64,000 bases of DNA. It comes from Chthonomonas sp. UBA1950 (GTDB lineage: Bacteria > Armatimonadota > Fimbriimonadia > Fimbriimonadales > Fimbriimonadaceae). The notes beneath the pieces were generated by a model. It did not search any database and had not been told where the DNA came from. It was given only the letters and a program-made list of their open reading frames with translations. Below are positions 35,215 to 44,523 of the stretch, one piece after another. The stretch spans positions 29,699 through 93,698 of the forward strand of contig DDEQ01000015.1 in assembly GCA_002336105.1 (NCBI GenBank), read 5' to 3'. Numbering within the stretch: position 1 is the first letter of the stretch; the number at the start of each line of letters is the position of its first letter. Made by a program: the position numbers and the translations under genes.

Positions 35215-35250
35215 AAAAAGTGGCCGCCGATTATCGGCAGCCACTTTTTT
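35215..35250. terminator. Bidirectional terminator between anti-sigma and glycoside hydrolase genes
   Basis: AAAAAGTGGC (35215-35224) pairs with GCCACTTTTT (35240-35249), with a further GCCGA/TCGGC helix inside. T-run on the plus strand and A-run before the stem give termination for both converging genes. Confidence 0.85.
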
Positions 35251-35266
35251 GAATCCGGGCCTTGGT

Positions 35267-37837
35267 TCAGTTGCCCGATATCTCGTACCACAAAGTCCGA
35301 TCCGTAGGGCTAACTGTGAAAACAATCATTCCAGCGGTGATCACGGATATAACCTGGTGATCTCTCTTACCGGAGGCATTCAAGGCGTAGACCTTATAAC
35401 CAATCTTGCCAGGAAGCGAAACCTTGCAAGGAATACCCTCAGCGATCACTGGTCCGTGTCCCCATTGGTTGCCGACAGATGTTCGATCCTTATTCCAACC
35501 CATCTCCTGATTTTCGACTTTGCCAACCAAAGTGAGCAAAACGGATTTACTCTTGGCAAACGGAAGCTTATCCATTGCGGTTAAGGTCATCGCGGCAAAG
35601 TTGTCTCCAAACTTGGGGAAAGTGACAGTGATGTTATCAAGAGCAAACGTTTGGCCTCCGACTAAGCCAACCAACGACTTTGCCTCCGGTGCGTTTACGC
35701 TATAAATCACGCCACTTGGCCTCGATGTAGTCTTGATGACGGACTCAGAAGGTTTGTCTGCCAGCAATATTGGCTTTGAAACTCCCTTAGAGGTTTGAAT
35801 GCCGGTCGCATGAGTGTTGTAGCTCTTGAAGCCACTCTTAGACCAAGCTGTCCATGCATTGAAATCAGGGGTCCAGGGGACATCTTTGTCAAAGGTTAGG
35901 GTCGCTTTCGATACAGCCGTTGGGACAAGTCCTTGGCGAAACATCAAGGCTGCCGCCGGATGAAACGCGACCTTGGCAGGGTCGGTCGAAACCGCAAAGA
36001 ATCCCTGAATTTGGTCGTTCTTGAAGCCTTTACCAGTCGCTCCGTAATCAAACGTGTAGATTGCATCCCAATCTTGAAGTGCGGCAAAGCTCGAATAGAG
36101 CGGCATCATCTCCGCCCGAAAGTCATTTGGCGCCGGATGGTTGTATTCGCTGATGCTATACGGCCGATCAGCAAAACGATACTGAGCAAGCCCGCTTAAT
36201 TCACCGTAGCCTGTCCTCATCCCACTCACCATAGACACGTTTCCAATGACCCAGTTGCTCGCGTCCCATGACGCGCCAGGGAAGCTTGGATGTTGGAAAT
36301 ACGCGTGGTTATCGGCATAATCGCTTTGCGCTTCTCTCTTGAGAGAGGTCAGACCACCCCACGAAACCTGCGAGTCAACTAAGTTCGACTTGAACCCGAG
36401 TTCCTTATGAAGAAATCCGCGCATTTCAGTGCTAAACGCCGTTTCTGTGTCAGCTAGGAAAGCAGCGTAATCTGCCATCTGTTGCTTGGATCCCGCATCC
36501 GGAAGCGGAACAGTTCCAGCTTTGAGACTGGCATCTGTCGGGATGTTTGCTTCTACCATTCCTGGAACGACCCTAAGATCGGACACTTCGATTACACCGC
36601 GAGTTTTGCCAAGCACGAAGCCAACCCGATTATGGTTTTCATGAACATCCGTCGCTACGAACGAATAGGCGAAAACGCGCTCTTTCTGGCCCACCTCGGC
36701 GTTGGTCGCGAGACCTATGTTATGCCAATCGGATTCATCTAAAGTCGCTGAAACTGGAATCGTGCAAGCAACGTCAGACTTGGCTTTAAAGGTCAGCGTA
36801 TAGGTCTGCCCTTCGATAAAGTTGATACCACCAATGCGCGCCTGAACGTGCCAGTCTGGTCCAGCATTGCTTTTCACGTTTACACGGAAGTTTGGTGCGG
36901 AAACACCTTTGGACGTCGTGAATTCGACATCACCATTTGAGTGATTCTCGAGAACCCACTGACTTGCGGCGCTCGTCAGCGGGGCACCTCCGCTGGACGA
37001 ATTGCTACCCTTCCAAGATGCTGCCAACCGACTCGATAGGTTGTACTTCGAAAGCAACCATTTCGACCAAGCCGCTTGAATTTCGTTTCTGAAATATTCA
37101 GGTAGACCGTTTAGTGTCGCGCCAGGCGCTTCCCCTGGCCAACCAACTAACGAGTTCTCATTATTAATCTCGATAAATGCAATGGCAGGATCTTCGGAAT
37201 ACTTCATCCCAGTGTACGGATTGGTTCTGCCAATTAGATCTCGAGCGTACTGCTTCTGAAACTCGATCATCTTGCGATCGACCTTGTCGATTTTCTTACA
37301 GATATCTGGAATCTGAAGCACACTCTGAGGAAAGCCCATTTCGGGGAGGTACTTCCGCGTCGTTTGAAGGTTGATATTCGAGTAAATCCCCTTCTTCTTC
37401 AGCGCAGCGACAAAGTAATCCATTCGATCCACAGCGTCCGGATTAAACTCTCGATATAGCTTATCTGCCTTCCAAATGCTGTTCCCGGCAGCGGCAGTCC
37501 AATCCGCTTGCAGATGATGGAATCGACACACATTAATGCCTAAGGACGCTAATCGACTGGCGATTTTGTCCGCATCTGCATGAGACGGAAACGCAGCATC
37601 TCCTGCCATGTTCGTGCCGAGAAATCGAACTTGTCTTCCAGTTCGTTCCTCGACAAAGTGATTTCCCTTTCGAATGATGCGGCCATTTTTTCCCGCAGGC
37701 ATTTCATTCAGAAATGAGACGTCCGTGATCGAGCCGGGACGGGAGCTGTCCCAAGGGACAACAAACGGGAACCAACCAGTTGCCACGGGAGTCTGAGCCA
37801 TCAGAGCTAAAGCGAGAGAGAACATCATTGTCACCAA
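35267..37837 (-). CDS. Secreted glycoside hydrolase (cellulase/GH5-like) with inserted carbohydrate-binding module
   Basis: The 856-residue protein has a signal peptide (MVTMMFSLALALMAQ) and a TIM-barrel hydrolase (about 55-290 and 465-640). The acid/base Glu is in AFIEINNENS near 222 and the nucleophile Glu is likely in YSISEYNHPAP. Between them a ~130-residue CBM4/9-like domain is inserted (LENHSNGDVEFTTSKG, TYTLTFKAKSDVACTIPV). The C-terminal ~200 residues are beta-rich. The family resembles clan A glycosidases that cleave beta-mannans or glucans. The substrate is not determined. It is convergent with the anti-sigma gene. Confidence 0.75.
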   Translation of the reverse strand: MVTMMFSLALALMAQTPVATGWFPFVVPWDSSRPGSITDVSFLNEMPAGKNGRIIRKGNHFVEERTGRQVRFLGTNMAGDAAFPSHADADKIASRLASLGINVCRFHHLQADWTAAAGNSIWKADKLYREFNPDAVDRMDYFVAALKKKGIYSNINLQTTRKYLPEMGFPQSVLQIPDICKKIDKVDRKMIEFQKQYARDLIGRTNPYTGMKYSEDPAIAFIEINNENSLVGWPGEAPGATLNGLPEYFRNEIQAAWSKWLLSKYNLSSRLAASWKGSNSSSGGAPLTSAASQWVLENHSNGDVEFTTSKGVSAPNFRVNVKSNAGPDWHVQARIGGINFIEGQTYTLTFKAKSDVACTIPVSATLDESDWHNIGLATNAEVGQKERVFAYSFVATDVHENHNRVGFVLGKTRGVIEVSDLRVVPGMVEANIPTDASLKAGTVPLPDAGSKQQMADYAAFLADTETAFSTEMRGFLHKELGFKSNLVDSQVSWGGLTSLKREAQSDYADNHAYFQHPSFPGASWDASNWVIGNVSMVSGMRTGYGELSGLAQYRFADRPYSISEYNHPAPNDFRAEMMPLYSSFAALQDWDAIYTFDYGATGKGFKNDQIQGFFAVSTDPAKVAFHPAAALMFRQGLVPTAVSKATLTFDKDVPWTPDFNAWTAWSKSGFKSYNTHATGIQTSKGVSKPILLADKPSESVIKTTSRPSGVIYSVNAPEAKSLVGLVGGQTFALDNITVTFPKFGDNFAAMTLTAMDKLPFAKSKSVLLTLVGKVENQEMGWNKDRTSVGNQWGHGPVIAEGIPCKVSLPGKIGYKVYALNASGKRDHQVISVITAGMIVFTVSPTDRTLWYEISGN

Positions 37838-37995
37838 ATATAATCATAGCGGAAATCTTTTCATGAGACTTCTCAGTAACTGGGGCTCAATCGATTCGTA
37901 CAATAAATGAGTTGTTTACGAGACATTGCTTTGCGCGACTCGAAGAGTTCAATGAAAACGGTCAGCGAAACCGTCAAATTGCAAAGGAAAAAATT

Positions 37996-38649
37996 ATGAG
38001 TCACCTCAGAAAGAAGCTAACTAGATACGCGTTCATGGCGTCGATCGCTACCTTTATGGTCTGTGGCCTTCCGACAGTAAGTCACGCCCAGGACGACGTT
38101 AGAGACAAAAACATCTCGTCACTAGAGTATGAGAATGTCGATGTACGCGAGGCGCTGAAAGCGCTGTTCAAGGTCGTTGGAGTATCATTTTCAGTCGCTC
38201 CAGAGGTCCAGGGAACAGTGACTGTCAGCCTGCATAATGTCACTTTTGAGACAGCTCTTCAGAACATCACTCGGCAAGTCGAGGCAACATATCGAATCGA
38301 GGGTGGGGTTTACCAAGTGGTCAAGCGAGAAGACAACGGCGTTGCGATAACCGAAACCTACGGCACAACTCCTGCACCTACGACCACCAAGGTTGTTCGT
38401 CGAATCAAGATTCGAAGTGCCGACCCAATGTTCATCGCGATGATGCTCAGTGGCGCGGGCCAAGACTACACTGCGCCGCCAGAACGATCAACACTACTCA
38501 AGGGTGGTTCAAATAATGGATTCGGCAGTGGTGGGTTCGGAAGCGGAATGAATGGCAATGGATTCGGTTCCGGCAACGCCGGATCGGGCGGATTCAGTGG
38601 TGGCTTCTCGGGTGGAAGTTCGAATACTGGCGGCAGTCGAGGCTTCTAG
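37996..38649 (+). CDS. Secreted STN-domain protein with glycine-rich tail
   Basis: The 217 residues comprise a signal peptide (cleaved after SHAQ, about 32), an STN/secretin-N0-like domain at about 40-105 (SLEYENVDVREALKALF, VQGTVTVSLHNVTFETAL), an N1-like hint (KVVRRIKIRSADPMFIAMML) and a 60-residue Gly/Ser/Asn/Phe tail with repeated GFGSG and GGFSG. No secretin channel domain follows. AAAGGAA lies upstream of ATG 37996. It may be an adaptor to a secretin elsewhere. Confidence 0.78.
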   Translation: MSHLRKKLTRYAFMASIATFMVCGLPTVSHAQDDVRDKNISSLEYENVDVREALKALFKVVGVSFSVAPEVQGTVTVSLHNVTFETALQNITRQVEATYRIEGGVYQVVKREDNGVAITETYGTTPAPTTTKVVRRIKIRSADPMFIAMMLSGAGQDYTAPPERSTLLKGGSNNGFGSGGFGSGMNGNGFGSGNAGSGGFSGGFSGGSSNTGGSRGF

Positions 38650-38672
38650 TCAACTTCCAACAAACCAGATTC

Positions 38673-38702
38673 AAAAGGGGACGCAAAGCGTCCCTTTTTG
38701 TT
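38673..38702 (+). terminator. Rho-independent terminator after the STN gene
   Basis: GGGACGC (38678-38684) and GCGTCCC (38688-38694) form the stem with an AAA loop. It is extended by A-T pairs and followed by a T-run. Confidence 0.85.
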
Positions 38703-38736
38703 TTGTGGCCACTTAAACAGGTATCACGAAGACCAA

Positions 38737-39435
38737 ATGGAAGAAGTCGAAGGCTTACTCTCGTTGGTTTCCACGCCTATCGGCAATTTATCGGACCTGT
38801 CAGATCGTGCGAGAGAAACGCTCATTGAAGCCGAAGGCTGGATTGTAGAAGACACTCGCGTATCAGGCAAACTTGGCCAGGTTCTCGGCGTTAAAAAACC
38901 GATGAAGATTCTGAACGACCACACATCACCACCGCAGGTTGAGCGGTACGCGCAAGAGATCAAAGCAGGAAAGAGATATGCGCTTCTGACGGATGGAGGA
39001 GCACCATCAATTAGCGACCCAGGTGCACTTCTAGTGGATTGTTGCTACAAAGTTGGGGCCCAAGTAGATTCATTACCGGGCCCTAGTGCAGTCATCAACG
39101 CTTTAGGCCTTAGCGGATTCTTTGCTCAAAGATTTGTTTTCCTTGGCTTTTTGGGCCGGAAGGCGGGTGACATTAGAAAGGAACTAACGCCTTTCATCGA
39201 TTCGCCACTCACGCTAGTGCTATTTGAATCCTTGCAACGACTAGACACCTTACTAGAGGTGGCTGGGGGAACATTGGGAACTCGGAGATATGCACTTTGT
39301 CGCGAAATGACCAAAACTCACCAGCAGGTTTTTCGAAATCAACTACCGACAATTCCTACAGAAGATGACTTCCCTAGAAAGGGAGAACTAACCGTTGTTA
39401 TAGAAGGCTTGCGCAGAACAACAGCGTCCTTTTAG
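38737..39435 (+). CDS. rsmI: 16S rRNA (cytidine-1402-2'-O)-methyltransferase
   Basis: RsmI methylates the ribose of C1402 in the decoding centre. The 232-residue tetrapyrrole-methylase-fold enzyme has LVSTPIGNLSDLSDRA at the N-terminus, EDTRVSGKL near 38, LLTDGGAPSISDPG near 80 and LPGPSAVINALGLSGF near 110. It ends soon after the catalytic domain and lacks the C-terminal extension of some members. The ATG at 38737 is chosen over an upstream start inside the preceding terminator. Confidence 0.88.
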   Translation: MEEVEGLLSLVSTPIGNLSDLSDRARETLIEAEGWIVEDTRVSGKLGQVLGVKKPMKILNDHTSPPQVERYAQEIKAGKRYALLTDGGAPSISDPGALLVDCCYKVGAQVDSLPGPSAVINALGLSGFFAQRFVFLGFLGRKAGDIRKELTPFIDSPLTLVLFESLQRLDTLLEVAGGTLGTRRYALCREMTKTHQQVFRNQLPTIPTEDDFPRKGELTVVIEGLRRTTASF

Positions 39436-39474
39436 TTACCGTGGTAGAATGTCACTGCTTCGGAGCAGCAGAGA

Positions 39475-40440
39475 ATGCGATTTATGACCCATTGTTGCCG
39501 AAACATTATGATCGGGCTAGCCATATTGGTTGGTCTTGCTTTTGCTAAGCCAGCAATGGCCCAAGCAAGCGGGTCCGATTATAAACTAATGCCTGAAGAT
39601 GTTATTCACATCCAGGTTTACCGAACGAATGCGAGCCAGGACCAAATCGTTGCGGAAGTTCCCGTAGACCGATTTGGAAATGTCTCGGCTCCGTTTGCAG
39701 GGATCGTCAAGGTTCAAGGCCTAACCACCACTGAGGTTGAGACAGAACTCGCCAAACGATACGTCGAAAAACTAAGATTGCGCGACCCCATCGTTTCCGT
39801 GACAATCGTTCGATATCGCAGAATGATGGTTTCGGTCGGTGGCCAGGTAAATCGTCCTGGGCAATATGAAGCTCGCCCCGGCGACACAATTCTTGACCTC
39901 ATCAACCTCGGTGGTGGACCCGCTATTGACCGCGCTGACTATAAGCGCGCGACGCTTCAGCGAGGCAAGTCAAGAGAAGTCATTCCGCTCGATTTGTACG
40001 CTCTGCTCGTCCAAGGTGACACTTCACAGAATTTCGTTCTCGAAGACGGAGACATCCTCACCGTGCCACGCTCGCGAAACACAATTGTTGTTCTTGGAGC
40101 GGTCATGCAGCCAGGAACATTCCAATACGAAGAACCGATGCACTTATCGGATGCTATCGCGCTTGCCCACGGCGAGATTCGGTATCGATCACGCTTTAGC
40201 CGAACCCTGATCCTTCGCGAGAAGCCCGGTCTTCCCGGTCAATACTATCGAATCGTCGCCAACTTCGTTCGATTTGTAAAGCAGAACGATCAATCGCAAA
40301 ACATCGAGTTGCAACCTGGAGACTTTGTTTACGTTCCAGAAACAGATACTCCTGACCTGCAACAGATCAGCGGCATGATTAACACTGCTTGGATCATCAA
40401 CAGCGTCACAACAAATGGCATCCTTGGAATCAAGTTCTAA
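39475..40440 (+). CDS. Polysaccharide export protein (Wza-like, SLBB domains)
   Basis: The 321 residues have a signal peptide ending PAMAQA (about 32), a polysaccharide export domain (YKLMPEDVIHIQVYR, then FAGIVKVQGLTTTEVE) and SLBB-type repeats (VSVGGQVNRPGQYEARPG, VVLGAVMQPGTFQYE). Such proteins form the outer-membrane exit of capsule or exopolysaccharide systems. No Wzc- or Wzx/Wzy-like genes are adjacent; an ABC ATPase gene follows 13 bases later. Confidence 0.88.
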   Translation: MRFMTHCCRNIMIGLAILVGLAFAKPAMAQASGSDYKLMPEDVIHIQVYRTNASQDQIVAEVPVDRFGNVSAPFAGIVKVQGLTTTEVETELAKRYVEKLRLRDPIVSVTIVRYRRMMVSVGGQVNRPGQYEARPGDTILDLINLGGGPAIDRADYKRATLQRGKSREVIPLDLYALLVQGDTSQNFVLEDGDILTVPRSRNTIVVLGAVMQPGTFQYEEPMHLSDAIALAHGEIRYRSRFSRTLILREKPGLPGQYYRIVANFVRFVKQNDQSQNIELQPGDFVYVPETDTPDLQQISGMINTAWIINSVTTNGILGIKF

Positions 40441-40453
40441 GTAAACTCTAAGC

Positions 40454-41272
40454 GTGTCACAAACTGAACGGGAGGTCGCATCATCAGAGCGTCCTCCCGT
40501 TTTGCATTGTGCTGACCTTGTCTGTGGGTACGAAGGCCGAAAGGTGCTCCATGTCGACTCCCTCTTAGTTACCTCCGGCGAATCCATCGCTTTGCTTGGA
40601 CCAAACGGGAGCGGCAAGTCAACCCTGCTCAAAACGATCGTCAAATCTCTCCCCCCAATCTCAGGGGCTGTTTCGATTAGTGGACGAATTACAAAATCTC
40701 TCGATTACCGCCAGATAGCGCGTCTCGTCGGTTACGTCCCGCAAGAAGAGTCGACGACCTTTGCGTTCACGGTGCGTGAAATGGTTACCCTCGGACGACT
40801 CTCGCAATCAAATGGCATTTGGGATACCGACGAGGACCGCGCGTGCGCAACTGCAGCCATGCAACAAGCCGGGTGTATAGAATTTGCAGATCGCCCCGTG
40901 ACCTCTCTGAGTGGAGGAGAAAAGCAGCGCGCACTGATCGCAAGGGCATTAGCCCAAGACTGTCCGCTATTGCTTCTCGATGAACCATCTTCACACCTGG
41001 ATGCATCTCACCAAATCGAAATCGCTGAGGTTCTTCACACGCTCGCACGAGAAGGTCGTAGCGTCGTCGCCGCAATTCATGATCTCAACCTTGTCAGCCA
41101 ATTTGCCGAAAGAGCTGTGCTCATTGGAGACCAGAAGATTCTTTTGGATGGAACCGTTGAGGAGGTGCTGTCGAGTTCTCTACTTGAAGACGTCTATCGT
41201 GTACGTTTTGAGAGGCTTCGAACTTCGGACGGTAAGTTAATGATCGCACCGATGGCAAGGGACCGGTCCTAA
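40454..41272 (+). CDS. ABC transporter ATP-binding protein, iron-siderophore/B12 type
   Basis: The 272-residue ATPase has Walker A LLGPNGSGKSTLL near 52, Q-loop LVGYVPQEES, signature TSLSGGEKQRALIARALAQD near 160, and Walker B LLLLDEPSSHLDASH. Overall it is most like FecE/BtuD/HmuV ATPases. The start is GTG at 40454. No cognate permease or binding protein is in the window, so the transporter is incomplete here. Confidence 0.85.
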   Translation: MSQTEREVASSERPPVLHCADLVCGYEGRKVLHVDSLLVTSGESIALLGPNGSGKSTLLKTIVKSLPPISGAVSISGRITKSLDYRQIARLVGYVPQEESTTFAFTVREMVTLGRLSQSNGIWDTDEDRACATAAMQQAGCIEFADRPVTSLSGGEKQRALIARALAQDCPLLLLDEPSSHLDASHQIEIAEVLHTLAREGRSVVAAIHDLNLVSQFAERAVLIGDQKILLDGTVEEVLSSSLLEDVYRVRFERLRTSDGKLMIAPMARDRS

Positions 41273-41372
41273 TATTAGCTATCACATAACCCTTTAAACG
41301 TTGTGATATACAGCGAATATACACCTATCATCAGGGTGAAATAGGGCTTTGAAAGGTACCCTCGAAGACGAT

Positions 41373-42497
41373 ATGGACCCACTGCGCGTCGGCATAGTCG
41401 GCATCGGAAACATTAGCGGCATCTATCTCAAGAATTTATCTGGCTACCGGTCGACGACAGTCGTTGCCGTGGCAGATATTAGCCGTGAACGAGCTGAAAA
41501 GGCCGCATCTGAATACTCTGTTCCAAACGTTTTAACTCCTGAAGAACTTCTGGCTCATCCAGACGTTGATCTCGTCCTCAACCTAACGATTCCAGCGGTT
41601 CATGGCGAGATCGCGATGAAGGCAGTCTCAAACGGCAAACACGTTTACAACGAAAAGCCTCTCACGATTGAACTCGATGAGGCACATGCTCTCGTCAAGA
41701 CAGCGAAAGACAAAGGCGTAAGAGTTGGGTGTGCCCCAGACACATTCCTCGGAGCTGGAATCCAGACGGCAATCAAAGTAATCGACAGCGGAAAAATCGG
41801 CGACGTCGTCGCTGGTCAGGCGTTCATGATGGGTCACGGCCCCGAAGCTTGGCACCCTTCACCCGAGTTCTTCTACAAACGCGGCGGCGGACCAATGCTC
41901 GATATGGGCCCTTACTACATCACAGCGCTGGTCGCTTTGTTTGGAGGTGTTGTTCGAACAACTGGTATGACCCGAGCCAGCTTCCCAACTCGAACTGTCG
42001 GTAGCGGTGACCTAAAAGGCAGCATCATTACTGTAGAAACTCCAACCCACCTCGCGGGCGTTATGGAGATGCAAGGCGGGGCAATCGTCGAACTGACAAC
42101 CAGTTTTGACGTTTATCATTCGTCACACGATTGGAAGAACCCAATCACGATTTACGGCAGCGAAGGAACCATGCGAGTTCCCGACCCGAACTCATTCGGT
42201 GGCCCGGTCCTCGTCAGACGACACGACGAAGAGGAATGGACCGAAATGCCGCTTGAGCACGGATTTGCCGAAAACAGCCGTGGTCTCGGTGTTCTTGACA
42301 TCGCCTATGCAATCCAAGAAAATCGGCCACAGCGCGTTACTGGCGACCTAGCTCTACACGTTTTGGATACCATGCTTTCCTTCGAGAAGTCATCCAACAG
42401 CGGAACGCATCAGGTGCTCACAACAACCGTCAGCCGCCCAGAAGCGATGGCGATCGATCAGTACAAAGATGAAGTCCCTACCCCGGTAGCAGAATAA
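41373..42497 (+). CDS. Gfo/Idh/MocA family oxidoreductase
   Basis: The 374-residue NAD(P)-dependent dehydrogenase has the nucleotide-binding VGIVGIGNISGIYLKNL at the start, the EKPLT motif near 95 and the DMGPYYITALVALFGG region near 180. Members act on sugars, inositols or related compounds; the substrate is not inferable. An in-frame TTG at 41349 gives a longer form, but the ATG at 41373 places the Rossmann strand correctly. A TATCACA/TGTGATA repeat (41280-41308) lies upstream. Confidence 0.88.
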   Translation: MDPLRVGIVGIGNISGIYLKNLSGYRSTTVVAVADISRERAEKAASEYSVPNVLTPEELLAHPDVDLVLNLTIPAVHGEIAMKAVSNGKHVYNEKPLTIELDEAHALVKTAKDKGVRVGCAPDTFLGAGIQTAIKVIDSGKIGDVVAGQAFMMGHGPEAWHPSPEFFYKRGGGPMLDMGPYYITALVALFGGVVRTTGMTRASFPTRTVGSGDLKGSIITVETPTHLAGVMEMQGGAIVELTTSFDVYHSSHDWKNPITIYGSEGTMRVPDPNSFGGPVLVRRHDEEEWTEMPLEHGFAENSRGLGVLDIAYAIQENRPQRVTGDLALHVLDTMLSFEKSSNSGTHQVLTTTVSRPEAMAIDQYKDEVPTPVAE

Positions 42498-42503
42498 CTT
42501 CAC

Positions 42504-42533
42504 GAAGTCTCGACAGATCACTGTCGGGACTTC
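42504..42533. terminator. Shared hairpin at a convergent gene pair, overlapping the phosphatase stop
   Basis: GAAGTCTCGACA (42504-42515) pairs with TGTCGGGACTTC (42522-42533), with one G-U pair. It follows the oxidoreductase stop and includes the stop codon of the minus-strand phosphatase gene (42518-42520). TT follows on the plus strand. Confidence 0.55.
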
Positions 42534-43162
42534 TTAACCCATTCCTTGAACTCGGCTACGGAGCTACAGAGCACATCTGGATTTCCTGACGCCAATTCTA
42601 CAGCGTTGGCTTCTGGTGCCCAAGCGACGGACACCGCCAAGGTTCCCGCCTCTCGTGCCGATACGATGTCGTGCTTGACATCTCCGACGTATCCAACATC
42701 CTTAGGATCCACACCCCATGTGGCGACGACCTCTTTAATCTTCTCCGGCTTGCATGGCCCGTGCAGACAACCCCAGCGTATCTCGTCGAAATAGCCGTTC
42801 AATCCCATCACTCGCATCGATATCTCAAGTGTGTGACGTCCTTTCCCCGTAACAAGGGCGAGAAGGAAGCCCTCCTTTTTGAGGTCTGACAACAGCTCCT
42901 TGATGCCCTCGAATGGCTCAGTAACCGCTTGATGAAGCTCCTCGTAATACCGAAGATAGTCACGAAGGCATTTCTCAGGATCTTGGGGGGCAATCCTTGG
43001 AAGGCTCCCTTCCTCTGAAGGCCCAAAACTCGCCCAGATATCAGCATCCGAGAACTTCCGACCAGCAATCGGCTCAGCGGCTCTCCTCATTCCCTCTACG
43101 CAGATGTAGAGCGTGTCGCCAAGTGTGCCATCCATGTCAAAAATGAGTCCGCGTAAGGGCAT
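42518..43162 (-). CDS. HAD-superfamily hydrolase, phosphoglycolate-phosphatase-like
   Basis: The 214-residue HAD phosphatase has motif I LIFDMDGTLGDT at the start, motif II LVTGKGRHT near 107, Lys in CKPEKIKEV near 137 and motif III VGYVGDVKHDI near 156-166. It has a C1 cap of helical type. The substrate could be phosphoglycolate or another small phosphate ester. It is transcribed opposite to plsC. Confidence 0.85.
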   Translation of the reverse strand: MPLRGLIFDMDGTLGDTLYICVEGMRRAAEPIAGRKFSDADIWASFGPSEEGSLPRIAPQDPEKCLRDYLRYYEELHQAVTEPFEGIKELLSDLKKEGFLLALVTGKGRHTLEISMRVMGLNGYFDEIRWGCLHGPCKPEKIKEVVATWGVDPKDVGYVGDVKHDIVSAREAGTLAVSVAWAPEANAVELASGNPDVLCSSVAEFKEWVKKSRQ

Positions 43163-43255
43163 CTTTTCATCGTACCGGTTCGTAGATTGATCCTAGTTTC
43201 GCAAGCACAGACAACCGGCTATTGAGTGGCGGTTCTGATCTCACATAATGAATCT

Positions 43256-43933
43256 ATGCCGGATCGGTTTCCGCCTATTTATCACATTGCGACTGCCCTT
43301 TTCCGATTCTTTCACGCAACACACGGCGGTTTAAAGGGGCTCAATCCGGATAGGGTGCCGAAGGAAGGCGGCGTTATTATCGCTCCCGTCCACATGAGTC
43401 ACCTCGATCCTCCTGCCCTCGCTAACATCATTAAGCATCGAAGATTACGCGCCCTTGCGAAGGAAGAACTTTTTGAGAACAAGTTGTTTGGGGCGATCAT
43501 CGCAGGCATCGGCGCATATCCGGTCAAACGCGGCGAAGGGGACCTTGAAGCCGTAAAGAAGACCATCGACATATTGAAAGGCGGAGAAGCGGTCATTGTT
43601 TTCCCAGAAGGAACCCGAAACAACGGGACGCAGCTATTGCCTTTGGCACAAGGAACTGCAATGCTCGCAAAGAAAGCGGGCGTTCCTGTGGTCCCGGTCG
43701 GCATAGCGGGGACCCAAATGTTGCTTCCTCACGGCGATACGATCAAGCGAGTTAAGAAATATCCAGTTGTTGTCGCTGTTGGCGAGCCATTTCGCTATGA
43801 AGACACCGCTACAGGTGCCAATGAAAAAGAAAACAGGAAACTTTTTCTTGATGAACTAGAAAAGCGAATCCTAAGCCTTTGTGAAGAGGCCGGAATCGCA
43901 TTGAAGCCCCCAACCGAAGAGAAGGAGCGGTAA
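43256..43933 (+). CDS. plsC: 1-acyl-sn-glycerol-3-phosphate acyltransferase
   Basis: PlsC acylates lysophosphatidic acid to phosphatidic acid at the membrane. The 225 residues show the HX4D motif in HMSHLDPPAL near 48, PVKRGEGD near 95, and FPEGTRNNG near 118. The ATG at 43256 is preferred to the GTG at 43226. It precedes the zeta-like kinase gene by 11 bases. Confidence 0.88.
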   Translation: MPDRFPPIYHIATALFRFFHATHGGLKGLNPDRVPKEGGVIIAPVHMSHLDPPALANIIKHRRLRALAKEELFENKLFGAIIAGIGAYPVKRGEGDLEAVKKTIDILKGGEAVIVFPEGTRNNGTQLLPLAQGTAMLAKKAGVPVVPVGIAGTQMLLPHGDTIKRVKKYPVVVAVGEPFRYEDTATGANEKENRKLFLDELEKRILSLCEEAGIALKPPTEEKER

Positions 43934-43944
43934 CCTAAACAAAT

Positions 43945-44523
43945 ATGAGTACGCCTCCACAGGCAGTGATCATTTCCGGACCAAACGGTTCGGGAAAATC
44001 AACGGCGGCAAAAATCCTACTGCCACCAGGAATGATCTTCCTCAATGCAGACATGATTGCCCAAGAGCTTACGGGTAAGCCGGGCACCTCTGCAGATATC
44101 AACGCTGGTCGCATTTTGCTAGATAAGATCGACCAACTCGAATCTGCAGGCGAAAGCTTCGCTTTCGAAACAACCCTTGCCACTAAGCTACTTTCCTCTC
44201 GAGTGGAAGCTTGGAAGAAGAGCGGGTTTGAGGTCCACCTTATCTACTTTTATCTAGCAAGCCCCGAGCTTGCCGTACAGCGTGTGGCACAACGAGTGCG
44301 CACCGGCGGGCACGATGTCCCTGAAGAGACCATTAAGCGACGATATACGAAAGGCCTTATTCACTTCATGACGCTTTATCGCGACCTCGTCGACACCTGG
44401 AGGTTGTATGATAACTCGGGCGGTCCGGAACCGCTTCCCGTTGCTCGTGGGTCACACAAGACTGGAACGAAGGTGGAGTGCGCGCGACTTTGGACAATGT
44501 TAGAAATGGAGTACGGCCAGTGA
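43945..44523 (+). CDS. Zeta-toxin-like P-loop kinase
   Basis: The 192-residue AAA/zeta-type ATPase has Walker A ISGPNGSGKSTAA at 10-22, NADMIAQEL near 35 and the zeta signature FAFETTLAT near 72-80. RVRTGGHDVPEETIKRRY near 115-132 matches the lid arginine region. Zeta toxins phosphorylate UDP-N-acetylglucosamine and block cell wall synthesis; closely related proteins may have other nucleotide-sugar or sugar substrates. It is coupled (GTGA) to a 61-residue gene that is a likely antitoxin and then a 55-residue membrane peptide. Confidence 0.82.
   Translation: MSTPPQAVIISGPNGSGKSTAAKILLPPGMIFLNADMIAQELTGKPGTSADINAGRILLDKIDQLESAGESFAFETTLATKLLSSRVEAWKKSGFEVHLIYFYLASPELAVQRVAQRVRTGGHDVPEETIKRRYTKGLIHFMTLYRDLVDTWRLYDNSGGPEPLPVARGSHKTGTKVECARLWTMLEMEYGQ

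Noticed and set aside
38505..38645. Repetitive DNA at the end of the STN gene
   Set aside because: It is degenerate coding for Gly/Ser/Asn/Phe repeats, with no regular spacers, so it is neither a CRISPR array nor a mobile element.
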